From positions 1-45,056 of IMG/VR virus record IMGVR_UViG_3300046804_004013: a stretch of DNA of 45,056 nucleotides. The stretch is one strand, 5' to 3'. How positions within the stretch are numbered: position 1 is the stretch's first letter; each line of letters opens with the position of its first letter. This stretch comes from a virus. The notes under the pieces are model-generated. The model saw only the letters and a program-made list of their open reading frames with translations, was not told where the DNA came from and did not search any database. Position numbers and translations under genes: made by a program. Positions 26,808 to 36,200 of the stretch are shown here, one piece after another.

Positions 26808-28481
26808 TTAATTACTACTCAATACATCCGAAAGTTGTTGAGCTGTTGTTGCTACAGTAGATACAATTTTTAAACGCTCCCCTATAGAACCTGGAGTTGT
26901 AAGAGTATTAGTTTGTTGGTCTAAAGACACTGCAGATGCAGAAGCTAAAGCTGTAGCTATATCAGACTGTGTTATATATGCGGTGCCTGTCGTGCTACCA
27001 ACTGACACTCCGAATGCCACACTATTAGCTGAAGGGACAGCACAAGTACCAATGTATGAACCACCTGGGCCATATGTAACCCCCAATCTCACATCAGATT
27101 GTTGGGGATTTCCTGAATTAAATGAATCAGTAATATACATTACTCTTTCTGGACGTGAACTACCAACTACATTTTGACCTCTCATTGTCAAGGAAAATGT
27201 CGTCAATACATTATCTCCAGGAAACCACCTAAGAGCTATACATGGATTTACTCCACTAGAAGAAGCACTACCTTGAAGAAGTCCTGATGACAACAAAGGC
27301 CCAGAAAGAATTGTATTCTGAGATATTCCTCCCATTCCTATCGCAGGAGAAGAACTACTTGCTTGAACAGTGCCTGTATGTATAACTGTACCAGTACTAC
27401 TATTTGTAAACGCAAAAGTATTTGAAGCTGAACCTCCATTGCAAGTACCTGTTATGAATACGGTACCAATCCCGCTATTGATAACAGCACCAATGGGAGC
27501 TACCGTGTCGCCAGAGCACGTTCCAGTTATATTAATTATTCCACTTGAAATGTTTCCAACCGCGGCAGCGGTGCTTCCAGACCTTAAACAATCTCCAGTT
27601 ATATTAATTGTTCCAGTGCCAGAATTTCTCACTGCCCATCCAGCTGAACCCACGCATGTACCTACTATGTTGATAGTTCCTCCAGCTGCATTGTTTACAG
27701 CAACATCAGAAGCATTTTGATTTCCTGCCGAACATGTTCCAGTTATATTAATTACTCCCGTAGACTCATTATTAATTCCATTATTAGAACCAGCATTGTT
27801 TGTATTGCCTGTGCAATTTCCAAAAATGTTTATAGTTCCAGATGACGTATTTCTGATTAGAGGATCATTAAATCCGCTGCTTCTATAATTTCCAGTTAAG
27901 TTTACGGTGCCAGTAGATCCATTTAGAACAAGTCTTCCTACACCCAAAGCATCAGTATTTAAGAATACTGTTCCACTAGAATTATTAAATACCCCCCACC
28001 CAGTAGCATTAGTAAAAGAGCCAGTATGTCTAAAAGTTCCTATTCCAGTGTTTACAATAGCGGCTGTTGATGCAGAAAGTGCGGCATTTAAAGTTCCATT
28101 AAGTCTAAGTTCACCAGAACCACTATGAGCAATTCCAGTTGCAGTTCCTGCCCCAGAGATAAATGTTAATGCTCCAGACAATGTAGATATATTACCAGAA
28201 TTTATTGAAGAAATTATAAGGTTATTATCTCTAACTCCAAACCCAGTTCCCGATGTAGTAGTAAGAGTTATTCCGTTACTGGCATCAGTTATACTTATAC
28301 TTCCTCCCGTGGTTATTCCAGATGCTCCAGAATTGCGTATAGATAAAACAGTCGCTGAAATATCCGCCACAACAGTAAATGTATTAGTAAATACATCATC
28401 TCCTGTTGTTGGCAGACCAACAGTATTCCATAAAGTTGTATCAGACCAGTTGCCGTTTTTAGTAGCAAAAACATTTGCCAT
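26808..28481 (-). CDS. β-solenoid fibre or adhesin protein (557 aa)
   Basis: Begins MANVFATKNGNWSDTTLWNT, VGLPTTGDDVFT, a start typical of surface or fibre proteins. From about residue 60 to 380 it consists of short repeats of the form S-[ST]-G-T-[IV]-[NF]-I-T-G-x-C with Asn/Gly turns (GTINITGDCLRSGSTAAAVG), as in right-handed β-solenoids; many units carry one Cys. The C-terminal 170 residues are non-repetitive (VLTTFSLTMRGQNVVGSSRP, VTYGPGGSYIGTC, LKIVSTVATTAQQLSDVLSS). Likely an exposed fibre with receptor-binding role. The next gene begins right after it. Confidence 0.7.
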   Translation of the reverse strand: MANVFATKNGNWSDTTLWNTVGLPTTGDDVFTNTFTVVADISATVLSIRNSGASGITTGGSISITDASNGITLTTTSGTGFGVRDNNLIISSINSGNISTLSGALTFISGAGTATGIAHSGSGELRLNGTLNAALSASTAAIVNTGIGTFRHTGSFTNATGWGVFNNSSGTVFLNTDALGVGRLVLNGSTGTVNLTGNYRSSGFNDPLIRNTSSGTINIFGNCTGNTNNAGSNNGINNESTGVINITGTCSAGNQNASDVAVNNAAGGTINIVGTCVGSAGWAVRNSGTGTINITGDCLRSGSTAAAVGNISSGIINITGTCSGDTVAPIGAVINSGIGTVFITGTCNGGSASNTFAFTNSSTGTVIHTGTVQASSSSPAIGMGGISQNTILSGPLLSSGLLQGSASSSGVNPCIALRWFPGDNVLTTFSLTMRGQNVVGSSRPERVMYITDSFNSGNPQQSDVRLGVTYGPGGSYIGTCAVPSANSVAFGVSVGSTTGTAYITQSDIATALASASAVSLDQQTNTLTTPGSIGERLKIVSTVATTAQQLSDVLSSN

Positions 28482-28484
28482 GCG

Positions 28485-28778
28485 TCAAAGCCCCTTTGCT
28501 GCAATGAATGCTTGCCCAGCAGTTTCAATTGTCTGAAGAAATTCTGCCAATATTGGGTCACTTACTGCATCTACGGTAGCATCGCAATAGACCACAGCTC
28601 GGGATTCCTCTGACAACTGTTCTGGGCCATTTTCTCCCACATAATAAGGCGTCAAGCGAACTGCGATGCTTGCACCATATCCATCTGCTTGCGGTATAGG
28701 AGAGATTGCTAAATTAACCGCAAGCTTATCATATGTCTTATCTTCTTTAATGATTGGATTAGTTGAAATGATAGCCAT
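28485..28778 (-). CDS. conserved structural-region protein (97 aa)
   Basis: Begins MAIISTNPIIKEDKTYDKLA, a strand-rich middle (ASIAVRLTPYYVGENGPEQL) and helical end (FLQTIETAGQAFIAAKGL). It lies between two fibre genes and is found in this type of position in cyanophages. Function unknown; a fibre connector or assembly factor is possible. Confidence 0.6.
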   Translation of the reverse strand: MAIISTNPIIKEDKTYDKLAVNLAISPIPQADGYGASIAVRLTPYYVGENGPEQLSEESRAVVYCDATVDAVSDPILAEFLQTIETAGQAFIAAKGL

Positions 28779-28794
28779 AAAAATACCTCTAAAT

Positions 28795-30456
28795 TCAAGT
28801 ATAAATCCCAGTATTTCTATTTATCCAAGAAATATCTCTAGCAATTCCAGTGCTCGTAACCAATCCAGAACCAGAAAACAATGTTCTACGAATAGACCAA
28901 AATGGCTCAGTTGTCGCAATTCCAACTGCAGCCTTTCCTGCATAAAAAGTCAGACCATCCGCACTTACATCTGTTAAAACTAAACCATTAGTTGCAATGA
29001 CACCTGTTAAATTACTACCGTCCCCATAATAAGTTACAATTCCCGAAACTGCAGTAATAATACCCGAAGAAATTTGAATATGCCCTAGTGTAGAATTACC
29101 AGAAACCACTATATCTCCAATGACATCAAGTTTAGATGTTGGATTAGTGGTTCCGATACCCACATTAGAACTTGTGGAAATTCCAGAAGCTACAGTTTCC
29201 CATTGAGATGAGCCTCCACCGGCGGAGAATGCAACTCCATTTTGGTATAGAGTTCCAGAGAAGTTTACATCTCCACCGACATGAAGTTTATATTGTGGAT
29301 TTGTCGTTCCAATACCGACATTAAAGTTCTCGTTACCCACAATCCAATCAGTAGAGCCAGCTCCTATTGCAAGTTGATTAGACCCATCAATGATAGGAGT
29401 TTGCCTAGAGTTCCCTATAACTACATTATTTGAGCCAATAGTATTAGAGCATCCAGCTTGATCTCCAAAAAACGTATTATAATTTCCACTAACATTACAA
29501 GCACCTGAGCTACATCCAAAGAAATTATTACCTATTCCAGATGTATTCCCATAGCCAGAGTTTGTTCCAAAGAAATTATTAAAATCGCCATCAATATTAG
29601 AACTTCCAGAGGAATTGCCAATAAAAATGTTATCAACTCCTTCTGTATTATAACGACCGGCATAAGTTCCAAAAAAGATATTATTATATCCTATGGTATT
29701 ATAATAGCCAGAACCTCTTCCTAGGAAGATATTTTCATTACCTAAAGTATTGCAATATCCTGACCATTTTCCTAAAAATATATTCTCACTACCACTTGAA
29801 GTTGAACTTCCAGCCCCAATACCAGCAAAGAAATTATCGGTTCCACTAGTTATAGATTTCCCGGTTTCAGAATCCCCAAGTTTTATGTTGTATCCTGCAC
29901 CAAATCCAATATTACCTTGAACGTGTAAGGTTGTTGTTGGATTTGTTGTTCCAATACCAAGATTTCCACTACTTGGAATAAAAACAAATTGTTCAGTAGA
30001 AATTGCTACAGAGGAAACTCCAGTTGCAGTTACAAAAGTTGGATATACTGGATTATTTGTTATTGTTTGTGTAACTACATTAAATGAATTTACACCAGTA
30101 AGTTTACTTCCATCTCCATAATAAGTCACAACACCAGAAGTTGCAGTAACAATACCAGAAGAAATTTTTACAATTCCTAAAGTTGAAATTCCAGAAACAT
30201 AAAGTTGTGTAATTGAACCTATGCCACCAACTACAGATGTTGATACTCCAGATGCAGTAGCATATGTAGTAATACCAGATACATTTGAAACGGGAACAAA
30301 AGTTTGAGTTGCAGCATCATAAGAAACCAAATCTCCATTTGCAACTCCAATCATATTTACATCGATCAATTGACCGAATTTACGTGGAGCTACTGACCCT
30401 AAAAGAGTAGTTCTATTATTTTGATTTGATTGTAGCCTAACTGTATACTCACTCAT
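28795..30456 (-). CDS. modular tail-fibre-like protein (553 aa)
   Basis: Begins MSEYTVRLQSNQNNRTTLLG, SVAPRKFGQLIDVNMIGV, which is the likely virion-attachment end. Then a module seen in other fibre genes here (VTYYGDGSKLTGV, SAVAIS-type strand, NLGIGTTNPTTTLHVQGN), about nine NNFFG repeats (ENIFLGRGSGYYNTIGYNN), the QLAIGAGSTDWIVGN strand, more GIGTTNP modules, and an end SIRRTLFSGSGLVTSTGIA with WINRNTGIYT. Its ATG overlaps the 115-aa gene (ATGA). The modular make-up suggests exchange with the genes at 23-24 and 37.6-41 kb. Confidence 0.75.
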   Translation of the reverse strand: MSEYTVRLQSNQNNRTTLLGSVAPRKFGQLIDVNMIGVANGDLVSYDAATQTFVPVSNVSGITTYATASGVSTSVVGGIGSITQLYVSGISTLGIVKISSGIVTATSGVVTYYGDGSKLTGVNSFNVVTQTITNNPVYPTFVTATGVSSVAISTEQFVFIPSSGNLGIGTTNPTTTLHVQGNIGFGAGYNIKLGDSETGKSITSGTDNFFAGIGAGSSTSSGSENIFLGKWSGYCNTLGNENIFLGRGSGYYNTIGYNNIFFGTYAGRYNTEGVDNIFIGNSSGSSNIDGDFNNFFGTNSGYGNTSGIGNNFFGCSSGACNVSGNYNTFFGDQAGCSNTIGSNNVVIGNSRQTPIIDGSNQLAIGAGSTDWIVGNENFNVGIGTTNPQYKLHVGGDVNFSGTLYQNGVAFSAGGGSSQWETVASGISTSSNVGIGTTNPTSKLDVIGDIVVSGNSTLGHIQISSGIITAVSGIVTYYGDGSNLTGVIATNGLVLTDVSADGLTFYAGKAAVGIATTEPFWSIRRTLFSGSGLVTSTGIARDISWINRNTGIYT

Positions 30457-30800
30457 AGCGATGCAGTATCCTGAACTATAATTGTTCCTTTTACAAATTT
30501 CTTAGTTGTAGTGTCAGAAAATCCATAAGATAAAAGCACATCAAAATAACATCGCCCAGAAAATGGAAGTGCCGCAGTTACTGTAGATGCCATTGAAATA
30601 TTTACAGAGCTATTTACATCATCAAGATATACATCAAATGGATATGCAGTTTCCGAAGTTGGATATTTACGAAGTTTAGAAACTCCAGTAAAACTTGAGT
30701 TAATTCCTAAAGGACTCCCATCTTCATTATAAATTACAAAAGTCTCATCAAAATCTGCTCCCTTTTCAATAGTAAACGTATTAATTTCGTAAACCGCCAT
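30453..30800 (-). CDS. small structural protein upstream of a fibre gene (115 aa)
   Basis: Begins MAVYEINTFTIEKGADFDET, β-rich (SPLGINSSFTGVSKLRKYPT, FSGRCYFDVLLSYGF, KKFVKGTIIVQDTASL). The pattern K-G-x-D-F-x-x-x-[FI] followed by strands resembles small baseplate-upper-type proteins found before fibre genes. CCTAAATA 24 nt upstream could be a weak late promoter. Confidence 0.6.
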   Translation of the reverse strand: MAVYEINTFTIEKGADFDETFVIYNEDGSPLGINSSFTGVSKLRKYPTSETAYPFDVYLDDVNSSVNISMASTVTAALPFSGRCYFDVLLSYGFSDTTTKKFVKGTIIVQDTASL

Positions 30801-30836
30801 TGAAATATAGAATTCTTCTAAATTATTTAGGAAAAA

Positions 30837-30844
30837 TCTAAATA
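30837..30844 (+). promoter_or_regulatory. late-type promoter (TCTAAATA), plus strand
   Basis: One mismatch from TATAAATA, 26 nt upstream of the 68-aa plus-strand gene. Confidence 0.4.
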
Positions 30845-30869
30845 GTTAAAAATACTTGAGTTATTCAAA

Positions 30870-31076
30870 ATGTCCAGAAGGGAATGGTCTACTGATGTCA
30901 GAGACCCCTGGAATGCAAAAATTCACACCATATTAAAAGCTATTGATTTACATAATGAATTGTATTTGCAAACACACGACAAATTTCATCTTGACTCTAC
31001 TCGGGTTTTGAGGGAGTATGTATCAAACCTAAAGACTTGGATTCATTTACAAGAAAAATGCAAAGAAACCTCTTGA
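30870..31076 (+). CDS. hypothetical protein (68 aa)
   Basis: Begins MSRREWSTDVRDPWNAKIHT, a helical protein (LKAIDLHNELYLQTHDKFHL, REYVSNLKTWIHLQEKCKE). Not recognised. It stands divergent from the 115-aa gene and precedes the membrane protein near the lysozyme, so a lysis role is possible but only by position. Confidence 0.55.
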   Translation: MSRREWSTDVRDPWNAKIHTILKAIDLHNELYLQTHDKFHLDSTRVLREYVSNLKTWIHLQEKCKETS

Positions 31077-31124
31077 TTCTTCTTATATTATTTCGTCTAA
31101 TCACCAACGATGGAGTATTTATAA

Positions 31125-31439
31125 ATGTCAGAAGAACTCAACCAAAAAAACAAGCCCCAGAAGTTAGCTACTCAATCAGAAGAACCTGGAAAAGAGGACA
31201 AAAGAAATTGCCTAGTAAATAAATTAATCTTTACAATTTGTTGTTCAATCATTGCATTTACAGGTCTAAATTTTATATCTTGTAATTTTATGATTCCAGG
31301 AACTATGAATAGAGCAAATCTTCTTGGAGGATTAAAAAACCCCCCGCCTCTTGACTGCAAAGAGTCAGAAAGACGAGGGTATGAGACACTTCTTGCAGTA
31401 CTAACTACTGTGATAGCATTAAAGACAAAGATGGATTAA
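31125..31439 (+). CDS. small membrane protein, holin candidate (104 aa)
   Basis: Begins MSEELNQKNKPQKLATQSEE, a charged cytoplasmic-like head, then a transmembrane helix (LIFTICCSIIAFTGLNFI), a Pro/Gly loop with DCKESERRGYETL, and a second weakly hydrophobic helix (LLAVLTTVIALKTKMD). It converges on the lysozyme gene with overlapping stops. Two possible spans, small size and this neighbour make a holin or lysis accessory plausible; there is no direct motif evidence. Confidence 0.5.
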   Translation: MSEELNQKNKPQKLATQSEEPGKEDKRNCLVNKLIFTICCSIIAFTGLNFISCNFMIPGTMNRANLLGGLKNPPPLDCKESERRGYETLLAVLTTVIALKTKMD

Positions 31440-32065
31440 AGTTTTTCTAATCCCTTCTTAAAGAGATTACCTTCAGCAACTCTTCTCCTCAAAAGCCCAA
31501 CTTCTACATTTGAACCTGGGTTCCTATAGAGTTTAAGTGTTTCTGGTACTTTAGACCACTCTTTATTCTTAAGAACATTAGTGATGGTATTGAATCCAGA
31601 AGACCCATAAAAGCCTGCACCTAAATTATAGGCAAATGATAAAATTGCTCCACGCATCTCATCATTCATTTCATTCCAGTAGGGAATTTTTGTGAGTGAT
31701 GGAATAAACTCCCTTCTTAACTGAAAATATAGTAAATCATCAGCCTCATCTTGAGTAATTTGATTTCCAATCATAAAACGACTTCCGTCCTTTCTGCGGG
31801 TGCTGCCCCACCCAATAGTTATGGGCAATCCCCCAGTTAAAGGATCATAATAAGCTTTTAAATGGCATCCTTCAAATTCTTTTATCAAAGAAACCCCAGA
31901 AATGGGTAAGTCATTCAATGTAGGTTCTACTTTTTCATTTCTATAAATTCTTGCAAATTCATCAAGAATTTCTTTATGAACTGAAGACTGAAGAAACTCC
32001 CACGCTTGAATTTGGTGAGGAAGGTCTTTATGGTGCTTAACGGCATCTAAAAATTTAATAGTCAT
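31436..32065 (-). CDS. GH24 lysozyme (endolysin)
   Basis: A 209-aa protein. Residues 1-50 are an N-terminal helical part; from about 55 the T4-lysozyme (GH24) domain: SLIKEFEGCHLKAYYDP (E65, D74), PITIGWGSTR (T83), QDEADDLLYFQLRREFIPSL, RGAILSFAYNLGAG and LLRRRVAEGNLF. The Glu-Asp-Thr set of the family is in place. It cuts peptidoglycan for lysis, or for local entry if it is a virion enzyme. No signal peptide is seen, so export would need a holin. Confidence 0.88.
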   Translation of the reverse strand: MTIKFLDAVKHHKDLPHQIQAWEFLQSSVHKEILDEFARIYRNEKVEPTLNDLPISGVSLIKEFEGCHLKAYYDPLTGGLPITIGWGSTRRKDGSRFMIGNQITQDEADDLLYFQLRREFIPSLTKIPYWNEMNDEMRGAILSFAYNLGAGFYGSSGFNTITNVLKNKEWSKVPETLKLYRNPGSNVEVGLLRRRVAEGNLFKKGLEKL

Positions 32066-32074
32066 AAGTTTAAT

Positions 32075-32776
32075 TCAATCAGTGACAAAAATGCGACCCC
32101 AGCCAGAATTAGGCCCATCAGGTAACCATCTTCTACGAAGAACTTCCACAGAATACGCAGCTCCTTTACCATTCATAACTGGCCCAGTATATGAATCATT
32201 CAGACTTCCATAGGGGTCGTTTACGATGTAAGATTTACCATCAGAACTTTTTCCAATTACTACTATCATATGACCACCAGTTGGATATGTCAAAGAACCT
32301 CTATGAAGAATTCCAATCACTGCAGGTCTTCCTGCAGAAAGCTCTTTATCTAGATACTCAAAATTAAGATTATAACTAAAGATTGACTTTACTCCATATG
32401 AGTTTAATGCTTTAGTTTGAACCGAATGGTCTGTAGTGTCTCCAATAGAAAATACCTTTTGAACATAAGCATCATCTCCTTGAGCGCCTTTTAGGGTTCC
32501 AGGCTTAAAGTATTCCAAGCACATTGCACAAGCAGAAGAATTGCAAGTACGATTCGCATCTCTGTAATTATCAGTTTGCGGATAGAAAGGTACGTTGAGA
32601 ACTTTTGGAACTGGAGTTTCAACTTTAGTTCTAAAAATTCTAACCCAATTTGCTTCATCTTGCATTAAGTCCTGTGCTTTCAGAAGCAAATCTTTTTCCA
32701 ATTGGTCCACAGCAGCGACGTGCTTTGGATTCTTCTCATCATAAAATTTGAAGAAGTTATGAAGATCTATTTGCAT
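32075..32776 (-). CDS. C39-like cysteine peptidase (233 aa)
   Basis: After an N-terminal helical part (MQIDLHNFFKFYDEKNPKHV) the peptidase domain starts at VPFYPQTDNYRDANRTC with the Cys near residue 78-82 (TCNSSACAMCLEYF), GGHMIVVIGKSSDGKSY carries the His, and VNDPYGS the Asp. This is the C39-like order Cys-His-Asp. Placed next to the lysozyme, so it may cut peptide cross-links of the cell wall as a second lytic enzyme, or process a virion protein. Confidence 0.78.
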   Translation of the reverse strand: MQIDLHNFFKFYDEKNPKHVAAVDQLEKDLLLKAQDLMQDEANWVRIFRTKVETPVPKVLNVPFYPQTDNYRDANRTCNSSACAMCLEYFKPGTLKGAQGDDAYVQKVFSIGDTTDHSVQTKALNSYGVKSIFSYNLNFEYLDKELSAGRPAVIGILHRGSLTYPTGGHMIVVIGKSSDGKSYIVNDPYGSLNDSYTGPVMNGKGAAYSVEVLRRRWLPDGPNSGWGRIFVTD

Positions 32777-32801
32777 TGTTTTGATTATAAACTAAAAATA
32801 T

Positions 32802-33218
32802 TTAGTTCAAAGGTAGAGTTGGCCAAGAAATATCAAATGGATTTGATTGTACTTGAGGTAAATCTCTAAGCTCTTGACGATAAGCAGTCCACTCATCTTT
32901 GTTAGCTAATCCTAAATCATAATCCGAGATTTGAGTCCAGTCACAATCTTTAAGTAACTGATTTCTTCGTTCTCTTATAATTTCCCATTGGGCATTTAAT
33001 TCTTCGGTATTATAAGGTCTTAATATAAATTGAAAATTATTCCATTCTATGGCCTCTATTTTATTATCATATTCTGGCATCTCATAATGACCAGTGAAAC
33101 CAGCAGATTCTATTTCCTCTTGAGTGAAAGAAGAGGGAGTTGTTCTAGTAAAATTATTTGGAAGTCTAATTCTAAATGGTAAAGGTTCTGGATATTGACC
33201 TTGATAAGAATATAACAT
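32802..33218 (-). CDS. tail-fibre assembly-like protein (138 aa)
   Basis: Begins MLYSYQGQYPEPLPFRIRLP. The C-terminal part follows the known tail-assembly chaperone pattern: WEIIRERRNQLLKDCDWTQI, then DEWTAYRQELRDLPQVQSNP and WPTLP. Such proteins help fold the distal fibre, here most likely the 1354-aa protein upstream, with which its start overlaps by one base. Confidence 0.75.
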   Translation of the reverse strand: MLYSYQGQYPEPLPFRIRLPNNFTRTTPSSFTQEEIESAGFTGHYEMPEYDNKIEAIEWNNFQFILRPYNTEELNAQWEIIRERRNQLLKDCDWTQISDYDLGLANKDEWTAYRQELRDLPQVQSNPFDISWPTLPLN

Positions 33219-36200
33219 TATGCAAATCTCCTAGAGAATTGATAAATCCCTTGAACTGTAGGGCTCAATACAAACATTCTCATTTCATCTGGAGTGACAT
33301 AGATATTCCACAAGTTTGCAGGGTTGCCAAGTAAACCAGGAGCACCAATAACTTCTACAGAATCTAAGGTTGCTGTTGTGAGGTCAAATGGTGTTGTCAT
33401 GTTAACTACACGAATAGACCTACCAGTTTTATCTGCTGTAGTAGTACCTAGAGTTACATAAAGTCTTTTTCCGTGTGGAGTTGCAGCCACACCATAAGGT
33501 TCTGTGATGGCAAAGGTTTGGGAGAGTGATATAGACTCTAGCTGGGGAGTAAATGACGAGGTGTATTTTCTTATTGCTGAACCCCCAGTAAATAGTGTTC
33601 CTTCCCATGTAGTTGAAGGAATAGATAATGAGCGAACATTTGCTTCACTACCCCCGATATAAGCATAACCAGCAGCTCCATTCGTATAAAAGACTGCAGA
33701 GGAAAAAGGCTCAAAAATGCCATAAACGCAGTCATTGGTGGTTCCAGTTAAAAATATCCTTACTACGTTGGGTTCAAGAGTAAGTCCACTACTTGTGGCT
33801 TCAAATCCTATACTTGCAGAATCCACAAATGACATAGTAGACACATCTCCATTACTTATTGAAAATCGTCTAATTGTATCTAAAGTGCTTCCACATACAT
33901 ACAAATACCCATTGTTCTCATCAATAGTAAGTCCCGTAACAGTTGCTTCACCATGACCAGCAGAGACTCTTGTATAAGTTATTGTAGTGATATCCCATGG
34001 AGTAGAAAGCGAGTATTGATTGACATCATCACCAGTCTGTCCAGTGACATAAAGACTTGTTCCGTCTGAGCTGAAATGAAAAGCTGTTGGAACAGTTTCT
34101 TCACGATTAACTGAATACATACCAACAACATTATTGCTTCTCCATGCAATAGCAAGAGTCCAGCGATACACTAGAGTACCATTGATGAAATACATGTAAA
34201 GTCCGTCTGGACTGAAATGTAATGTTGTTACACTTCCAGCAATATGACCGTAATAAAAAACATCAGTCAAAGTAGCTGTGGAAACATTCCAAGGAGTGGA
34301 AAGAGTAAATTCACGAATGTGGTCATTCGTTTGACCAGTAACGTGCATTCTAGTTCCATCGCTGCTAAAGAAAATACCTCTTGGCTGTGAGTCTCCAATA
34401 GCTGCAGATACTCTCACAAAATGAGCAGTTGAAATATCCCAAGCAACATCAAGAAGATATTGATTAACATCAGCACCAACGTTTCCAGTCACATACAAAT
34501 TCAAGCCATCTGGACTGATATACATTCCAAGTGCTGTAGTTTCTTCTGGCTGCACTGTAGTGTATCCAGTAAGATATGTGCTTCTCCAGGGTTGACTTAA
34601 TGAGAATTGATAAATCGTGTTATTTGTGCCTCCAGTAAGATATAAATTATTTCCGTCAGGGCTAATATGAATTCCATTTATTGTCCCATCAAAGTTGCCA
34701 ACAAATTTTGTTCTAGCCAAAGAGATAGTTGAAACATCCCATGGAGTAGATAGAGTAAATTCCCTGATGTAATCTAATGTTGTTCCTATAATATACATCC
34801 TAGACCCATCATCTTTAAAGAACAATCCAGTAGGAGTTGCTTCACCATGAGTTGCTGAAACTCTCACAAAGGTCGCACTAGAAGTATCCCACGCTACAGA
34901 TAAATCATATTGATTGACATCATCTCCAGTTTGTCCTGTTATATACATGCGCAGACCATCTGGACTGATATACATTGAAGTACATGCAGTCTCTTCGCCA
35001 GAAACAACATATCGCCCCTTAACTGCAGTGACTTGCCACGCAACTGACAAATCTATCTGATAAACTCTATTATTTGTATCTCCAGGAATATAGATTTTAG
35101 TGCCATTGTCTCCAAAAAATAAATCCCTAACAGTAGCATCTAAAAAGCTTGTAGAAAGAGTTCGTCTTAAGGTAATATTTGATACATTCCATGGGGCGCT
35201 GCCGGCAGCGCCCCCAACAGTGTCTAAAGAGTATTCTTGAATCGTGTTATTACCAGCGCCAGCAACAAACATTTTTGTGCCATCGTCACTAAAAAATATT
35301 CCTTGTGGAGTAGCATCATTAATGCTTGCGGACACACGGATAAAACTTGCAGTACTAATGTTCCAAGGACTGCTCAAAAAGTATTGATTGACATCATCAC
35401 CAGTTGAACCAATAACATACATATTTTGGCCATCAGGACTAATATACATTCCAGCTGGAACTGTTTCTTGAGCAGTGACACTAAAAGAGACATTATCGTA
35501 TGATGCTGTAGAAATATCCCAAGCAGTACTCAACGTGTACTGAAAAATAGAGTCGGTGCTATCGTTTATAACATAAAGTTTTTTACCATTTATTAAAGGG
35601 TCAGTGCTTTTACTTATAAAAATGGATTGAGAACTTGTTGATTGGGTATTAACAGAAAAGCTTTTGGGGACTGTATAATTTGCTGTAGAAACATCCCAAG
35701 GAGTAGTAAGTGTATACTGAAAAATAGTATCTGTTGTCGCGGCCCCTCCAGCCAAAACATACATTTTCGTTCCATTATCTCCAATAAATGCAGAATATGG
35801 GTCAGCGACTTGAGTGCTTACTAAGTATGATTTGGATACATAATCAGCAGTTACAGCTCCACCAATGTCCCAAGGAATAGAAAGTGTATATGACCAAACT
35901 ATATCATTTGTATTTCCAAGAATGTACATCTTGTCACCAGAGCTACTGAAATATAAACCTCTACAATCAGTATCTTGAGCGGAAACACTTACAGTTTTAC
36001 TGGCGTAAGTTGCTGTCGTTACATCATAGGCTGTACCTAAAGTATATTGAAATACAGCATTAGTTGCCTGATTAAGAACAAACAATATCCTTCCAGTATT
36101 TGCACCAGAGCCTCCAATAAAAATATTACATGGCTCTGTGGCTTGAGTAGTTACAGTATAACTTCGTGGAACATAATCGGAAGCTGCAGTAATTGTAGCT

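Noticed and set aside
27370-27720. Long plus-strand frames opposite the fibre genes
   Set aside because: They are Pro/Val-rich shadows produced by the Gly/Thr-rich repeats on the other strand.
31111-31118. A TATAAATA on the minus strand near 31.1 kb
   Set aside because: No minus-strand gene starts within reach, and it lies at the start codon of a plus-strand gene.
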